Assembly: GCF_000696575.1 (NCBI RefSeq)
Contig: NZ_JMSQ01000009.1
Location: forward strand, 182,599 to 246,598
Direction of reading: 5' to 3'
DNA length: 64,000 bases
From: Siccibacter colletis
GTDB taxonomy: Bacteria; Pseudomonadota; Gammaproteobacteria; Enterobacterales; Enterobacteriaceae
The position numbers and the translations under genes were made by a program. Of this stretch, positions 45,906-55,265 are shown one piece after another. The notes under the pieces are model-generated. The model was not told the DNA's origin and did not search any database. It saw only the letters and a list, made by a program, of their open reading frames with translations. Every line of letters starts with the position of its first letter. Position 1 is the stretch's first letter.

Positions 45906-46328
45906 TCAGCGGTACAGCTTCAGGTTGCCGCTCAGGCGGGTAATTTTCTTCTTCGGCCCAATCAGGCCCAGCGCCACCAGTTCGATTTGCCCGCTGGGGG
46001 TTGCCGCAATACGCTCCCCGTACTCCTCATAGGTTTTGCACGACTGCGCCAGCGCGCTGAACGGCATGGCAACCAATTCTTCATCGGCCTCGCTCACGCC
46101 GTGCAGCTCCCGCAAATAGTCGCCCGCAGCCAGCAGCACCGGCAGTGGAGCAGCGATCACGCCCGGGTAGTTCACCCCGTCCTGACTCTGCATGTCCGGG
46201 CCAACCAGGTTATCGGTAAGACGACCAAAACCGATCCCGATTACGCTGGCGGCATTCATCGCCAGCCCGGCGCTCAGGTGCTGGTCAATGACGATGATGC
46301 AGCGGTGGGTAGTGACATCAAATCTCAC
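45906..46328 (-). CDS. DUF2000 family protein
   Basis: The protein has 140 residues with the DUF2000 profile: an N-terminal strand with a histidine-containing block (TTHRCIIVIDQHL), a central MNAASVIGIGFG stretch, and the ending LVALGLIGPKKKITRLSGNL. Structures of this family resemble peptidyl-tRNA hydrolase II folds, but no activity is established. It is divergent from the Lrp-type gene, which often sits next to DUF2000 genes and may regulate it. Confidence 0.8.
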   Translation of the reverse strand: MRFDVTTHRCIIVIDQHLSAGLAMNAASVIGIGFGRLTDNLVGPDMQSQDGVNYPGVIAAPLPVLLAAGDYLRELHGVSEADEELVAMPFSALAQSCKTYEEYGERIAATPSGQIELVALGLIGPKKKITRLSGNLKLYR

Positions 46329-46483
46329 GCGTTGTCTCCTTAGCAGGCGCTGCGGGACATCCGCAGCACCGGACTATTATCCGTTAACCGCCCGGGTAAA
46401 TGTTGTCTGAATCGCTTGCGGAAATCGTTAAAAAGGGCAGGATTAGGCTTTAAGAGATCCATAAACGAAAGGAATTTTCTGTT

Positions 46484-46948
46484 ATGTCCCTTGGCTCGAC
46501 AGACAAACGTATTCTCGACCTGCTCCAGCGTGATGCGCGTATGACCAACCAGACGCTGGCGGATGAGACCGGCATCTCTCCCTCGCCGTGCTGGCGCAAA
46601 GTGCGCAAGCTGGAGGAGGATGGGGTGATCCAGGGTTACCGGGCGGTGCTGGACCGTAAAAAAATCGGGCTGGGGGTGATGGTGTTCGTGCGCGTCACCA
46701 TCGACAGCCACAGCGAGGCGGACGCGCGTAAGTTCGAACAGGAGGTCTCGGATCTGTCGAATGTGGTGGCGTGCTACAGCATCGGCGGTGATGCCGACTT
46801 TCTGTTGCAGGTGGTCGCTGCGGATCTGGATGCCTACGCCGACTTCGCCATGACGGTGATCCGCCGTCTGCCGGGCATTAAGGAGATGCAGAGCATGTTC
46901 GTGCTCAAAGAGATCAAAGCCCTGGCGGCGTGGCCGGTGGAGAAATAG
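46484..46948 (+). CDS. Lrp/AsnC family transcriptional regulator
   Basis: The protein has 154 residues: an N-terminal helix-turn-helix (about 5-55, with LLQRDARMTNQTLADETGIS) and a C-terminal RAM domain for effector binding and multimer formation (GVMVFVRVTIDSH through MQSMFVLKEIKAL). It resembles YbaO/DecR-like regulators that respond to amino acids. It is divergent from the DUF2000 gene, its likely target, and converges with the dehydrogenase. A clear AAGGAAT site precedes the start. Confidence 0.9.
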   Translation: MSLGSTDKRILDLLQRDARMTNQTLADETGISPSPCWRKVRKLEEDGVIQGYRAVLDRKKIGLGVMVFVRVTIDSHSEADARKFEQEVSDLSNVVACYSIGGDADFLLQVVAADLDAYADFAMTVIRRLPGIKEMQSMFVLKEIKALAAWPVEK

Positions 46949-46966
46949 CGCCGCGCCGCCGCCGGG

Positions 46967-47911
46967 TTACGGCAGCCGGGCAATGTTGCTTTTAATCACC
47001 GCCGCCGCGTGACTGAATTTTGCCTGCTCGTCCTCGGCCAGCTGCAGCTCAATGATCTGCTGCACACCGCCGTGCGCCAGCACCGCCGGGACGCCGATCG
47101 CCAGCCCGCGTTCACCATATTCGCCGTCGAGAATGCATGAGATAGCCAGCGCACGGTGGCTGCCGGTGAAGATATTGCGGCAGATCTCGGCGATGGTGCC
47201 GGCGATGCCGTATTCGGTGCAGCCTTTACGGGCGTAGATTTCAAACCCCAGCTTGCGCACCGTCTCCGCCAGCGCGTCGCGATCGAGCGCCATCCCGGTG
47301 TGCTTCTGGCAGACGTCACTTACCGGCGAACCGTAGACGGAGGAGTGCGACCACACCGGGAACTGTGCATCGCCGTGCTCGCCGAGAATAAACGCATCGA
47401 TGCTCTGCGCACCGATATCCAGCTTCTCCGCCAGAGTGCGGCGCAGGCGGGTGGTATCGAGCCAGACCCCGGTGCCGATCACCTGGCTACGCGGCAGACC
47501 CGACAGCTGATACACCTGCCAGGTAATGATGTCACAGGGGTTAGTCGCGACGAGGAAAATGCCGTTGAATCCGCCCGCCATCATCTGCGGCACGATGGTT
47601 TTCACGATGCGCGCCGTGCTGGTCAGCTCGTCTAACCGCGTCTGCCCGGGCTTCAGCGCCCCGCCGGAGACCGTTAACACCGCGATATCCACATCCGCGC
47701 AGTCGCTGGCTTCGCGCACCGTGACAGAAATCATTCCCGGCATATAGGCCGCGGCATCGCGCAGATCCTGACAGTGGCCCTCCACGCGGTCAGCGTCGAG
47801 ATCCACCAGAATCAGCTCCTCGCAGATGTTCTGGTTTAAAAGCGCGTAGGCTGCGGAGGTACCCACATTTCCGCTGCCGATAATCATTACTTTACGGGGT
47901 TTTGTGTTCAT
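46967..47911 (-). CDS. L-lactate/malate dehydrogenase family protein
   Basis: The protein has 314 residues with the LDH/MDH fold. NAD motif GSGNVGTS is at about 12-19, the substrate arginine is in WLDTTRLR near 158, and the catalytic histidine is in GEHGDAQFPVWS near 182. In the mobile loop the position that is glutamine in LDH and arginine in MDH reads leucine (GGALKPGQTRLDEL), as may suit a bulkier 2-keto acid. The ATG at 47911 is preferred over 47944. It is a single gene. I call the family only. Confidence 0.87.
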   Translation of the reverse strand: MNTKPRKVMIIGSGNVGTSAAYALLNQNICEELILVDLDADRVEGHCQDLRDAAAYMPGMISVTVREASDCADVDIAVLTVSGGALKPGQTRLDELTSTARIVKTIVPQMMAGGFNGIFLVATNPCDIITWQVYQLSGLPRSQVIGTGVWLDTTRLRRTLAEKLDIGAQSIDAFILGEHGDAQFPVWSHSSVYGSPVSDVCQKHTGMALDRDALAETVRKLGFEIYARKGCTEYGIAGTIAEICRNIFTGSHRALAISCILDGEYGERGLAIGVPAVLAHGGVQQIIELQLAEDEQAKFSHAAAVIKSNIARLP

Positions 47912-47985
47912 TCTGCTTCCCTGGTAAGTGATAAACGCTGGCATTACCTTACACTGTAGCGCTGCTTTGGCATCATCGCCTTTAC

Positions 47986-48858
47986 TTATAAGCGCTGGCT
48001 TTTCATCTCTGCAAGCAGGGCGGTGAAGGCATCGAGCGTCGGCGTCAGCGCCCCGCGTCGCCAGATAAGCCAGGTGGTCAGTCGTTCCCAGCGGTCCGGC
48101 ATCGGCCAGGCGCTCACCCGATCGCTGGCCGGCATACTCTCCAGCATGGCACGCGGCATCAGCGCCAGCCCGGCGCCGGCGATGACGCAGGCCAGCATGC
48201 CGTGGTAGGACTCCATCTCGTGGATGCGCCCCGGACGTGCGCCGTCGTCGTGGAACCAGCTCTCAAAGTGACGCCGGTAGGAGCAGTTTGCGCGAAAGGC
48301 ATACACCTGCTCGCCATCCACTTCCCGGGCGCGGGTGATGGGCGCATGATCGACGGGGGCGACAATCATCATCTGTTCATCAAACACCGGTACGCCATCC
48401 AGCTGCGGGTGCAGCAGCGGCCCGTCGACAAAAGCCGCGCTCAGCGCACCGTCGAGTACCGCATCGATCATGGTGCCGGACGGACCGGTGACCAGATTGA
48501 ACTGAATGCGGGCGTAGCGCTGCTTGAACTGCGCCAGCAGCGGCGGCAAGCGCACGGCGGCGGTGCTCTCCAGCGATCCCAGGGCAAACAGGCCTTCCGG
48601 CTCGTCACCGGCGACCACGCGCCGCGCCTCCTCGACCAGGCCGGTGATGCGCTGGCTGTAGCTGAGAAAACTGTGCCCGGCCGGGGAGAGCCGCAGGCGC
48701 TGATTTTCGCGGATGAACAGCGCCACCCCCAGCTCCTCTTCCAGTTTCTGAATGCGCGTCGTGAGGTTCGACGGCACGCGGTGCACCTGCTTCGCTGCCG
48801 CGGTAATGCTGCCGCTTTCGGCCACGGCGTTGAACATCTCCAGCTGAGTCAGATCCAT
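47986..48858 (-). CDS. ptrR: LysR-family regulator PtrR (YneJ)
   Basis: The protein has 290 residues, close to E. coli YneJ/PtrR. The N-terminal winged helix is clear ([20 protein letters not shown], then [20 protein letters not shown]), followed by a periplasmic-binding-like ligand domain. E. coli PtrR controls the divergent sad gene and links to putrescine and glutamine use. The shared promoter region holds a perfect 11-bp palindrome, a likely operator. Confidence 0.93.
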   Translation of the reverse strand: MDLTQLEMFNAVAESGSITAAAKQVHRVPSNLTTRIQKLEEELGVALFIRENQRLRLSPAGHSFLSYSQRITGLVEEARRVVAGDEPEGLFALGSLESTAAVRLPPLLAQFKQRYARIQFNLVTGPSGTMIDAVLDGALSAAFVDGPLLHPQLDGVPVFDEQMMIVAPVDHAPITRAREVDGEQVYAFRANCSYRRHFESWFHDDGARPGRIHEMESYHGMLACVIAGAGLALMPRAMLESMPASDRVSAWPMPDRWERLTTWLIWRRGALTPTLDAFTALLAEMKSQRL

Positions 48859-48872
48859 GGTGTTCTCGATTT

Positions 48873-48899
48873 GTGAATATTATGCTTAATAATATTCAC
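48873..48899. promoter_or_regulatory. Perfect palindrome between ptrR and sad
   Basis: GTGAATATTAT and ATAATATTCAC are perfect inverted repeats around a GCTTA spacer. The site lies 15 bp before ptrR and 59 bp before sad and fits a LysR-type operator for both. Confidence 0.75.
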
Positions 48900-48957
48900 T
48901 TTTAACGAACGGGGGAAGCGGGCATGCTGAGCGCAGACTATTTATAAGGAGTTCACC

Positions 48958-50343
48958 ATGCATTCACCTGATACCCATGCGCTGTCCCGCAACCCGTTCA
49001 CCGGCGAGGTTATTGGCGCCTATCCCTTCGCGTCAGCCGCAGAAGTCGATGCCGCGCTGGCCAGCGTGGATAAAGGCTTTCGCGCCATGCGCACCCTGAG
49101 CGTGGCCCGCCGCGCAGCATTGCTCACCCGTCTGGCGGCCGCCATTCGCGCCCGCAGCGAGGAGATGGCCCGTACCATTACCGCCGAAATGGGCAAACCC
49201 ATTACCCAGGCGCGCGCCGAAGTGGAAAAATCCGCCGCGCTGTGCGAGTGGTACGCCGCGCAGGGGCCGGCAATGCTGGCCAGCGAACCGACGCAGGTGG
49301 AGAACAATCAGGCGGTGATTGAGTACCGTCCGCTTGGCCCGATCCTCGCCGTGATGCCGTGGAATTTCCCGCTGTGGCAGGTGCTGCGCGGCGCGGTACC
49401 GATCCTGCTGGCCGGGAACAGCTATTTGCTCAAGCATGCGCCGAACGTCACCGCCAGCGCCCAGCTGATCGATGAGGCGATGCGCGAAGCGGGTTTCCCG
49501 GACGGCGCGTTTGAATATCTGGTGGCGGATAACGATGCGGTCAGCCGGGTGATTAACGATGCGCGCATTGCGGCGGTTACCGTGACCGGTAGCGTGCGGG
49601 CGGGCGGGGCGATTGCCGCTCAGGCCGGCGCGGCGCTGAAAAAATGCGTGCTGGAGCTGGGCGGCAGCGATCCCTTTATCGTGCTGAACGATGCCGATCT
49701 CGATATGGCGGTCAAAGCGGCGGTCGCCGGGCGTTTCCAGAATACCGGGCAGGTGTGCGCGGCGGCGAAGCGCTTTATTGTCGACGCCGCCATCGCGCCC
49801 GACTTTACGGCCCGCGTTGTGGAAGCCACCCGCGCCCTGACGCTGGGCGATCCGACTCAGGACGCAACCTATATCGGCCCGATGGCGCGCGCCGATCTGC
49901 GCGACGAGCTGCACCAGCAGGTGCAGGCCACCCTGAGTGAAGGCGCTACGCTGCTGCTCGGCGGCGAGAAGCTCGCTGGCGAGGCAAACTTCTATGCCCC
50001 GACGGTGCTTGGCAACGTCACGCCGGAGATGACCGCGTTTCGTCAGGAACTGTTCGGCCCGGTGGCGGCCATCACCGTAGCGCAGAATGCCGAACACGCC
50101 CTGCAGCTGGCGAATGACAGCGACTTCGGGCTGAGCGCGACGATTTTTAGCGCCGATGAAGATCGCGCGCTTGATATGGCCGCGCGGCTGGAGTGCGGTG
50201 GGGTATTCATCAACGGCTGGTCGGCCAGCGATCCGCGCGTCGCCTTCGGCGGGGTGAAGAAGAGCGGCTACGGTCGTGAACTGTCACATTTCGGGCTGCA
50301 CGAGTTCTGTAACGTCCAGACGGTGTGGAAAAACCGCCGCTAG
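48958..50343 (+). CDS. sad: Succinate semialdehyde dehydrogenase Sad (YneI)
   Basis: The protein has 461 residues, the length of E. coli Sad (462). It oxidises succinate semialdehyde to succinate with NAD in the breakdown of GABA and putrescine. The catalytic cysteine is C267 in [12 protein letters not shown], with the catalytic glutamate in LELGGSDPF near 233. It starts 8 bases after AAGGAG. It is divergent from its regulator ptrR and is followed by a strong hairpin. Confidence 0.95.
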   Translation: MHSPDTHALSRNPFTGEVIGAYPFASAAEVDAALASVDKGFRAMRTLSVARRAALLTRLAAAIRARSEEMARTITAEMGKPITQARAEVEKSAALCEWYAAQGPAMLASEPTQVENNQAVIEYRPLGPILAVMPWNFPLWQVLRGAVPILLAGNSYLLKHAPNVTASAQLIDEAMREAGFPDGAFEYLVADNDAVSRVINDARIAAVTVTGSVRAGGAIAAQAGAALKKCVLELGGSDPFIVLNDADLDMAVKAAVAGRFQNTGQVCAAAKRFIVDAAIAPDFTARVVEATRALTLGDPTQDATYIGPMARADLRDELHQQVQATLSEGATLLLGGEKLAGEANFYAPTVLGNVTPEMTAFRQELFGPVAAITVAQNAEHALQLANDSDFGLSATIFSADEDRALDMAARLECGGVFINGWSASDPRVAFGGVKKSGYGRELSHFGLHEFCNVQTVWKNRR

Positions 50344-50350
50344 TCCTCAT

Positions 50351-50370
50351 GCGCCGCCTGCGGGCGGCGC
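50351..50370 (+). terminator. Strong hairpin after sad
   Basis: A perfect 8-bp GC stem GCGCCGCC/GGCGGCGC with a TGCG loop lies 8 bases after the stop. A T-tract is absent, so termination is inferred from position. Confidence 0.5.
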
Positions 50371-50449
50371 TGCGCTGTCATCTGCGTGCAATAAAAGTGA
50401 CATTTATCCTCAGTAGACTCGCCCTCTCTGGCTTTTACTGAAGAATATC

Positions 50450-52051
50450 ATGAACCTAAGTCAAATTTCTGGCGTTATGCGCCGCCGTTTCCAGCCCCGG
50501 GAGTTTGGTTTACTGGCCGGGATTTTGTGCGTCATTGCCCTTTTCTCCGCACTGCAGTTACTTTCCACATTCCTGGTCTCCTCGTTGCTGCATGACACCC
50601 GGCAGAGCGTTGAACTGCGCGAGCAGCAGCGCCAGCAGCAGGTGAAGATGGATGAAGCGCGGGTGGCGTTGCTCACCGCCAGCGATCTGCTCAACCGCGG
50701 CGGCGTCTGGTTTATGCAGGATAAAGAGACCGGTTCCGAAGGGAGCTGGGTCAGCCTGAACGAAGAGGCCCAGCGCGCGCTGGCGCACTCCCACGAGGCC
50801 TACACCGCCTTCAGCGCCGGGTATGCGAATAAAGACGATCCGCTTCTTACCAGCTACCAGCAGTTTTATGGTGCGCTGAAGGAGATGGCAGACAGCATGC
50901 AGAAGGATAAGAGTATCGATGCCTTCTTTATTGTTCCCGCCCAGGCATTCCAGAGCGATTTCAACGACAAGTACGCGGCGTATCAGCGCAGCACCGCGCA
51001 ACAAACCGATGCGGCCAGCCACGCCCTGATGGACAGCCTGTCATCGGCTAAGAATCTGTTTATCGCCGTGCTGGTGGGGCTGGGCGTTATCGCCGTGCTG
51101 GTATGGCGCGGCGTTGCCAGCTGGGTGATCCGTCCGCTGAAGCAGCTTATCGCGCACATCCACCAGCTCGCCGCCGGGGATCTCGCCACGCCGCTGCCTG
51201 CGGTGCCGCGTCGCAACCGCGAAGTGGGGGAGTTGCGCAGCAGCATCGATGACATGCAGCAGGGGCTGCAGCGTCTGGTGCAGGACGTGCGCGATGCCAC
51301 CGCCGGGATGATCGCCAATATCAACCAGCTCGCCGATGATAATCAGCAGCTTTCGCGTCAGTCGGCGCGTCAGGCGCAGGAGCTTGCCAACGTGACGACG
51401 CATATCGCCTCGCTGGAGTCGCACGTTGAGGAGAACAGCGAATACGCCCGGGTCGCCAACCAGCGCGCTGATGAAGCGCGAGCCATCGCCAGCGGCGGCG
51501 ACACCATGATGCAGACGGTGAATCACTCGATGCAGGACATCGTCGCCCGCTCGGCAGAGATGCGCGGCATCGTGGCGCTGATCGACAACGTGGCGTTTCA
51601 GACCAACATCCTGGCGCTGAATGCCGCCATTGAAGCGGCCCATGCGGGCAACCACGGGCGCGGCTTCGCGGTGGTGGCGCGGGAGGTCGGGCTGCTGGCG
51701 CGGCAGAGCAGCCAGTCCACCAGTACCATCCAGCAGCTGATCCACCATTCACTGCAGGGCATCGAGGCCGGTTCCCAGGCGGTGGCGCGTCTGGAGAGCA
51801 ACCTTGAGCAGGTGACCGGGCTGGTGGGCAAACTGACCGGGCTGCTGAGCGAGATCTCGGTGGCAACGGTGAATCAGGGCGAAAGTATTCACGAAGTGAC
51901 GCACCGCATCGGCGCGCTGAACCAGGTGGCTACCCATACCGGTACGCTGGTGGAGCAGAGCGCGGACGCGTCCCGTCGCCTGCGCGACGAGTCGCAACGC
52001 CTCGATGAAACCATCGCCCGTTTTCGTCTGCCTGAGTCAGCAATGGTCTGA
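50450..52051 (+). CDS. Methyl-accepting chemotaxis protein
   Basis: The protein has 533 residues. Order: membrane helix (about 20-45), Tar-type periplasmic helical sensor (about 46-200), second membrane helix (about 204-222), HAMP (about 223-275), and a signalling coiled coil (about 285-525) with the hairpin tip [20 protein letters not shown]. The tip and following block ([20 protein letters not shown]) are slightly divergent from the usual receptor consensus. The C-terminal pentapeptide that docks CheR and CheB is absent, as in low-abundance receptors. Ligand unknown. No classic sigma-28 promoter is seen. Confidence 0.9.
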   Translation: MNLSQISGVMRRRFQPREFGLLAGILCVIALFSALQLLSTFLVSSLLHDTRQSVELREQQRQQQVKMDEARVALLTASDLLNRGGVWFMQDKETGSEGSWVSLNEEAQRALAHSHEAYTAFSAGYANKDDPLLTSYQQFYGALKEMADSMQKDKSIDAFFIVPAQAFQSDFNDKYAAYQRSTAQQTDAASHALMDSLSSAKNLFIAVLVGLGVIAVLVWRGVASWVIRPLKQLIAHIHQLAAGDLATPLPAVPRRNREVGELRSSIDDMQQGLQRLVQDVRDATAGMIANINQLADDNQQLSRQSARQAQELANVTTHIASLESHVEENSEYARVANQRADEARAIASGGDTMMQTVNHSMQDIVARSAEMRGIVALIDNVAFQTNILALNAAIEAAHAGNHGRGFAVVAREVGLLARQSSQSTSTIQQLIHHSLQGIEAGSQAVARLESNLEQVTGLVGKLTGLLSEISVATVNQGESIHEVTHRIGALNQVATHTGTLVEQSADASRRLRDESQRLDETIARFRLPESAMV

Positions 52052-52085
52052 TATACTCCCCGCCGTTTTAACAGGGGAGGTACAG

Positions 52086-53012
52086 GTGGCGACAACACTG
52101 AGTAACGCGTTGCTGGATGAGATCCTGGCGCAGGTTCGCCCGCTTATCGGGCAGGGCAAGGTGGCGGATTATATTCCGGCGCTGGCAGAAGTGCCGGCGG
52201 ATAAGCTGGGCATTGCCATCTGTACCGTAGACGGGAAGTGCTTCAGCGCCGGCGACGCCGCCGAGCGTTTCTCCATTCAGTCGGTCTCTAAAGTGCTGAG
52301 CCTGGTGCTGGCGATGGGTTTGTATGAGGACGACGAGATCTGGCAGCGGGTGGGGAAAGATCCTTCCGGTCAGCCGTTCAACTCGCTGCTTCAGCTGGAG
52401 CTGGAGCAGGGTAAACCGCGCAATCCCTTCATCAATGCCGGTGCGCTGGTGGTGTGCGATATGCTGCAGTCGCGTCTCAGTGCCCCGAAGCAGCGCATGC
52501 TGGAAGTGGTGCGCCGGCTTTCGGGCGTTGAGGATCTGGTGTACGACACCCGGGTCGCCCGGTCGGAGTTTGACCACGCCGCTCGTAATGCCGCCATTGC
52601 CTGGCTGATGAAGTCCTTTGGTAACTTCCACAACGACGTGATGACGGTGCTGCAGAGCTATTTCCACTACTGCGCCCTGAAAATGAGCTGCGACGAGCTG
52701 GCAAAAACCTTTCTGTTTCTCGCCTGTCAGGGACGTGCCCCGCATCTTGATGCTCCGGTGATCTCCCCGCTGCAGACGCGCCAGATCAATGCTCTGATGG
52801 CCACCAGCGGTATGTATGAAAATTCAGGTGAATTTGCCTGGCGCGTCGGGATGCCGGGGAAATCCGGCGTCGGCGGCGGAATTGTCGCCGTGGTGCCGCA
52901 CGAGATGTCGATTGCCGTCTGGAGCCCTGAGCTGGATGCAGCCGGCAATTCGCTGGCGGGCATTGCCGCACTGGAGATCCTCGCCGCCCGTATCGGCAGG
53001 TCGGTATTCTGA
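52086..53012 (+). CDS. glsB: Glutaminase GlsB (YneH)
   Basis: The protein has 308 residues, equal to E. coli GlsB. It converts glutamine to glutamate and ammonia using a serine-lysine pair in the beta-lactamase-like fold (SIQSVSK, serine near 66). [13 protein letters not shown] and [15 protein letters not shown] are family blocks. The start is a GTG at 52086 with GGGGAGG just upstream; the frame stays open upstream to 52005 inside the receptor gene. It overlaps yneG by 1 base. Confidence 0.95.
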   Translation: MATTLSNALLDEILAQVRPLIGQGKVADYIPALAEVPADKLGIAICTVDGKCFSAGDAAERFSIQSVSKVLSLVLAMGLYEDDEIWQRVGKDPSGQPFNSLLQLELEQGKPRNPFINAGALVVCDMLQSRLSAPKQRMLEVVRRLSGVEDLVYDTRVARSEFDHAARNAAIAWLMKSFGNFHNDVMTVLQSYFHYCALKMSCDELAKTFLFLACQGRAPHLDAPVISPLQTRQINALMATSGMYENSGEFAWRVGMPGKSGVGGGIVAVVPHEMSIAVWSPELDAAGNSLAGIAALEILAARIGRSVF

Positions 53013-53380
53013 TGAACGATGACTTTGCCCCGCTGTTTGCCCGCCTGCAGCGTTCTGCGTTTCGCAAGCGCTTCCACCTGGGCGCGAAAGAGCGGCAGTA
53101 CTGCCTCGACAAAGGCGCGGACACCATCGATCGCCACGCGGCAGACTTTATCGCTAAGCGGCTGGCGGCCGCATACCCGACCAACGACGGCAAGCAGACG
53201 CCGATGCGCGGTCATCCGGTGTTTATCGCCCAGCATGCCACCGCAACCTGCTGTCGCGGTTGCCTCGCGAAATGGCACGGCATTCCCGCCGGCGTGGCGC
53301 TCAGCGAGGCCGAACAGGCGCGTATTGTCAGCGTCATTCATTGCTGGCTGGTGCAGGAGATGAACGGCCCGGCGCGCTGA
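53012..53380 (+). CDS. yneG: DUF4186 family protein YneG
   Basis: The protein has 122 residues, close to E. coli YneG (119). It keeps the basic block FRKRFHLGAKERQYC and HATATCCRGCLAKWHGIP, whose clustered cysteines and histidines suggest metal binding. It overlaps the glsB stop as TGATG, so they are translationally coupled. Function unknown. Confidence 0.92.
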   Translation: MNDDFAPLFARLQRSAFRKRFHLGAKERQYCLDKGADTIDRHAADFIAKRLAAAYPTNDGKQTPMRGHPVFIAQHATATCCRGCLAKWHGIPAGVALSEAEQARIVSVIHCWLVQEMNGPAR

Positions 53381-53535
53381 TTTTAGCGCCCCGACAGACG
53401 CTAAATTAATCCTTAAATAAGAGGGGTTAATTCAGCTCTTTGCAGCGACTAAAGTTTAGCAAACATGCTAAGCTAAACGATATTTTACGAGCGACCGCGA
53501 TAATTGCATGGGGCAATTACTTGGATTCCAATCGA

Positions 53536-54975
53536 ATGACGACGGCTTATTCTGGTAAGCATTATTTCTTTCAAGAAGAAAAAGTTTTAATAAACGTGGT
53601 CGGTGTTTTTATCCTGACCACGCTATTTTATTTTTTTGGTGCGATGCTGCGTCTGGTGGATGAGCTGTCGCTGTTCTGGCCCCTGAACGGGGTGATGGCC
53701 GGGATTTTTGCCCGCTACGCGTTTCTCAACAAACCGCTCTATTATTTTGTCTGTTACCTGGCAATGATCGTCTATGACTCGGTGACCACCACCTGGGGAC
53801 TGGCATCGCTGGCGGTTAACTTCTCAAATATGATTTTTATCGTGCTGGTGGCGCGTCTGTTAATCCGCGATCAGGTGCGCTCCAAAGGCACGCCGCGCGC
53901 CATCAATGCGCTTAATCTGTTTAATTACTGTCTTATCGGCGCGTTGTTCAGTGCGCTGTTCGGCGCGGTGGCCTCCATCGACATCGATGACCGCAACTTC
54001 CTGCCGCTGTTTGCCGACTGGTTCAGCGAGCAGTTCGCCACCGGCGTGCTCATCCTGCCCTGTATGCTGACCATGAAAAAGCCGGTGTTTCGCGAGCGCA
54101 TCTCGGCCGACAAAATCTACCCGCTGATTGGCGTCGCCGTTTCGCTTGGCGCGTCGGTGATGGTTGGCGGGGCGGGGAGCCTGGCCTTTCCGCTGCCGGC
54201 GCTGATCTGGTGTGCGGTGCGCTTTACGCTCCCCGCCTCGTGCCTCGTCACCTTCCTGACCGGGGTGATTGAGATTGTGCTGGTGGCCAACTCAATTATC
54301 GAAATCAACAGCCATGCCACGCTTATCACAAGCCAGATGTTCTCGGCGCGGCTCGGGATCGCCACCATCGCCATTTGCCCGCTGATTGTTTCCATCAGCG
54401 TGGCAGCGATAAACAAGCTGATGGCGCAGGTCTCACGCCGCGCCGACTACGATTACCTTACCGGCGTTCACTCCCGTTCCGGCCTGCATGAAGCGCTGAA
54501 AATCATGGATGAAAACGGCAACGTGCCGCGCCAGATGAGCATGATGCTGCTGGATATCGACTACTTCAAAGGCATCAATGATAACTACGGCCACGAGTGC
54601 GGCGATCTGGTGCTGGCGGCCTTCGCTGCGAAAGTCGGCCAGGTAGTTGGCGAGCGCGGTCTGGTGGCGCGCATGGGCGGCGAAGAGTTTGCCGTGTTCT
54701 GTCCGGGCGCGGATGCAGAGGAGGGGTATATCATCGCCGAGCAGATCCGCAATGCCGTGGCGCAGCACGCCTTCGAGTGGAAGAAAAACCGCCTGTGGCT
54801 CACCGTGAGTATCGGGCTTGGCAGTAAAACCCGCAGCTGGGACTCGTACACTGAAGCGTTCGGCGAGTTGATGCCCCACGCTGACCGCTACCTTTATATC
54901 TCCAAAAATCAGGGGCGTAACCGCACCAGCGCGGAAAACATGCCCTCTGAGTCGCTTACCCAGCGTGCAGTCTGA
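53536..54975 (+). CDS. Membrane diguanylate cyclase (MASE1-GGDEF), YneF/DgcF-like
   Basis: The protein has 479 residues. About eight membrane helices form a MASE1-like sensor (about 15-295), followed by a GGDEF domain (about 310-465) with the active loop RMGGEEF near 400 and the metal block LLDIDYFKGINDNYG. It should make cyclic di-GMP. Gene position after yneG matches E. coli yneF (dgcF), which has a shorter product. I chose the ATG at 53536 (MTTAYSGK) over a TTG at 53440; the ribosome site is weak. Confidence 0.87.
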   Translation: MTTAYSGKHYFFQEEKVLINVVGVFILTTLFYFFGAMLRLVDELSLFWPLNGVMAGIFARYAFLNKPLYYFVCYLAMIVYDSVTTTWGLASLAVNFSNMIFIVLVARLLIRDQVRSKGTPRAINALNLFNYCLIGALFSALFGAVASIDIDDRNFLPLFADWFSEQFATGVLILPCMLTMKKPVFRERISADKIYPLIGVAVSLGASVMVGGAGSLAFPLPALIWCAVRFTLPASCLVTFLTGVIEIVLVANSIIEINSHATLITSQMFSARLGIATIAICPLIVSISVAAINKLMAQVSRRADYDYLTGVHSRSGLHEALKIMDENGNVPRQMSMMLLDIDYFKGINDNYGHECGDLVLAAFAAKVGQVVGERGLVARMGGEEFAVFCPGADAEEGYIIAEQIRNAVAQHAFEWKKNRLWLTVSIGLGSKTRSWDSYTEAFGELMPHADRYLYISKNQGRNRTSAENMPSESLTQRAV

Positions 54976-55265
54976 TACCGGGCGCAGTTATCTTTATTTA
55001 ACCTAAATTTAGTGGGGATATTATTCCCTCAACTACAATCAGCTGATAAAAATACTGCGCCGGTAGAATACGTACATCAGACAGTGAAATCGCAACAATA
55101 AAAAGGCTTTTTATTTTTCCTTTTATGGGATGATTTAAAGCCCTTATTATTAATGCGCTAATATAAGGATAATCTTACAGCGCTTAATAAGCCAGGGGCC
55201 GCAAATTGCTTGCCAGCTGAATATATCGTTTATAAGATGGCGCCGTTTAAACGTGGAAACGTTAC
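54976..55265. other. AT-rich intergenic region between two diguanylate cyclase genes
   Basis: This 290-bp gap is AT-rich with no gene, hairpin terminator or repeat that I can support. It probably holds the promoter of the second cyclase. Confidence 0.4.
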
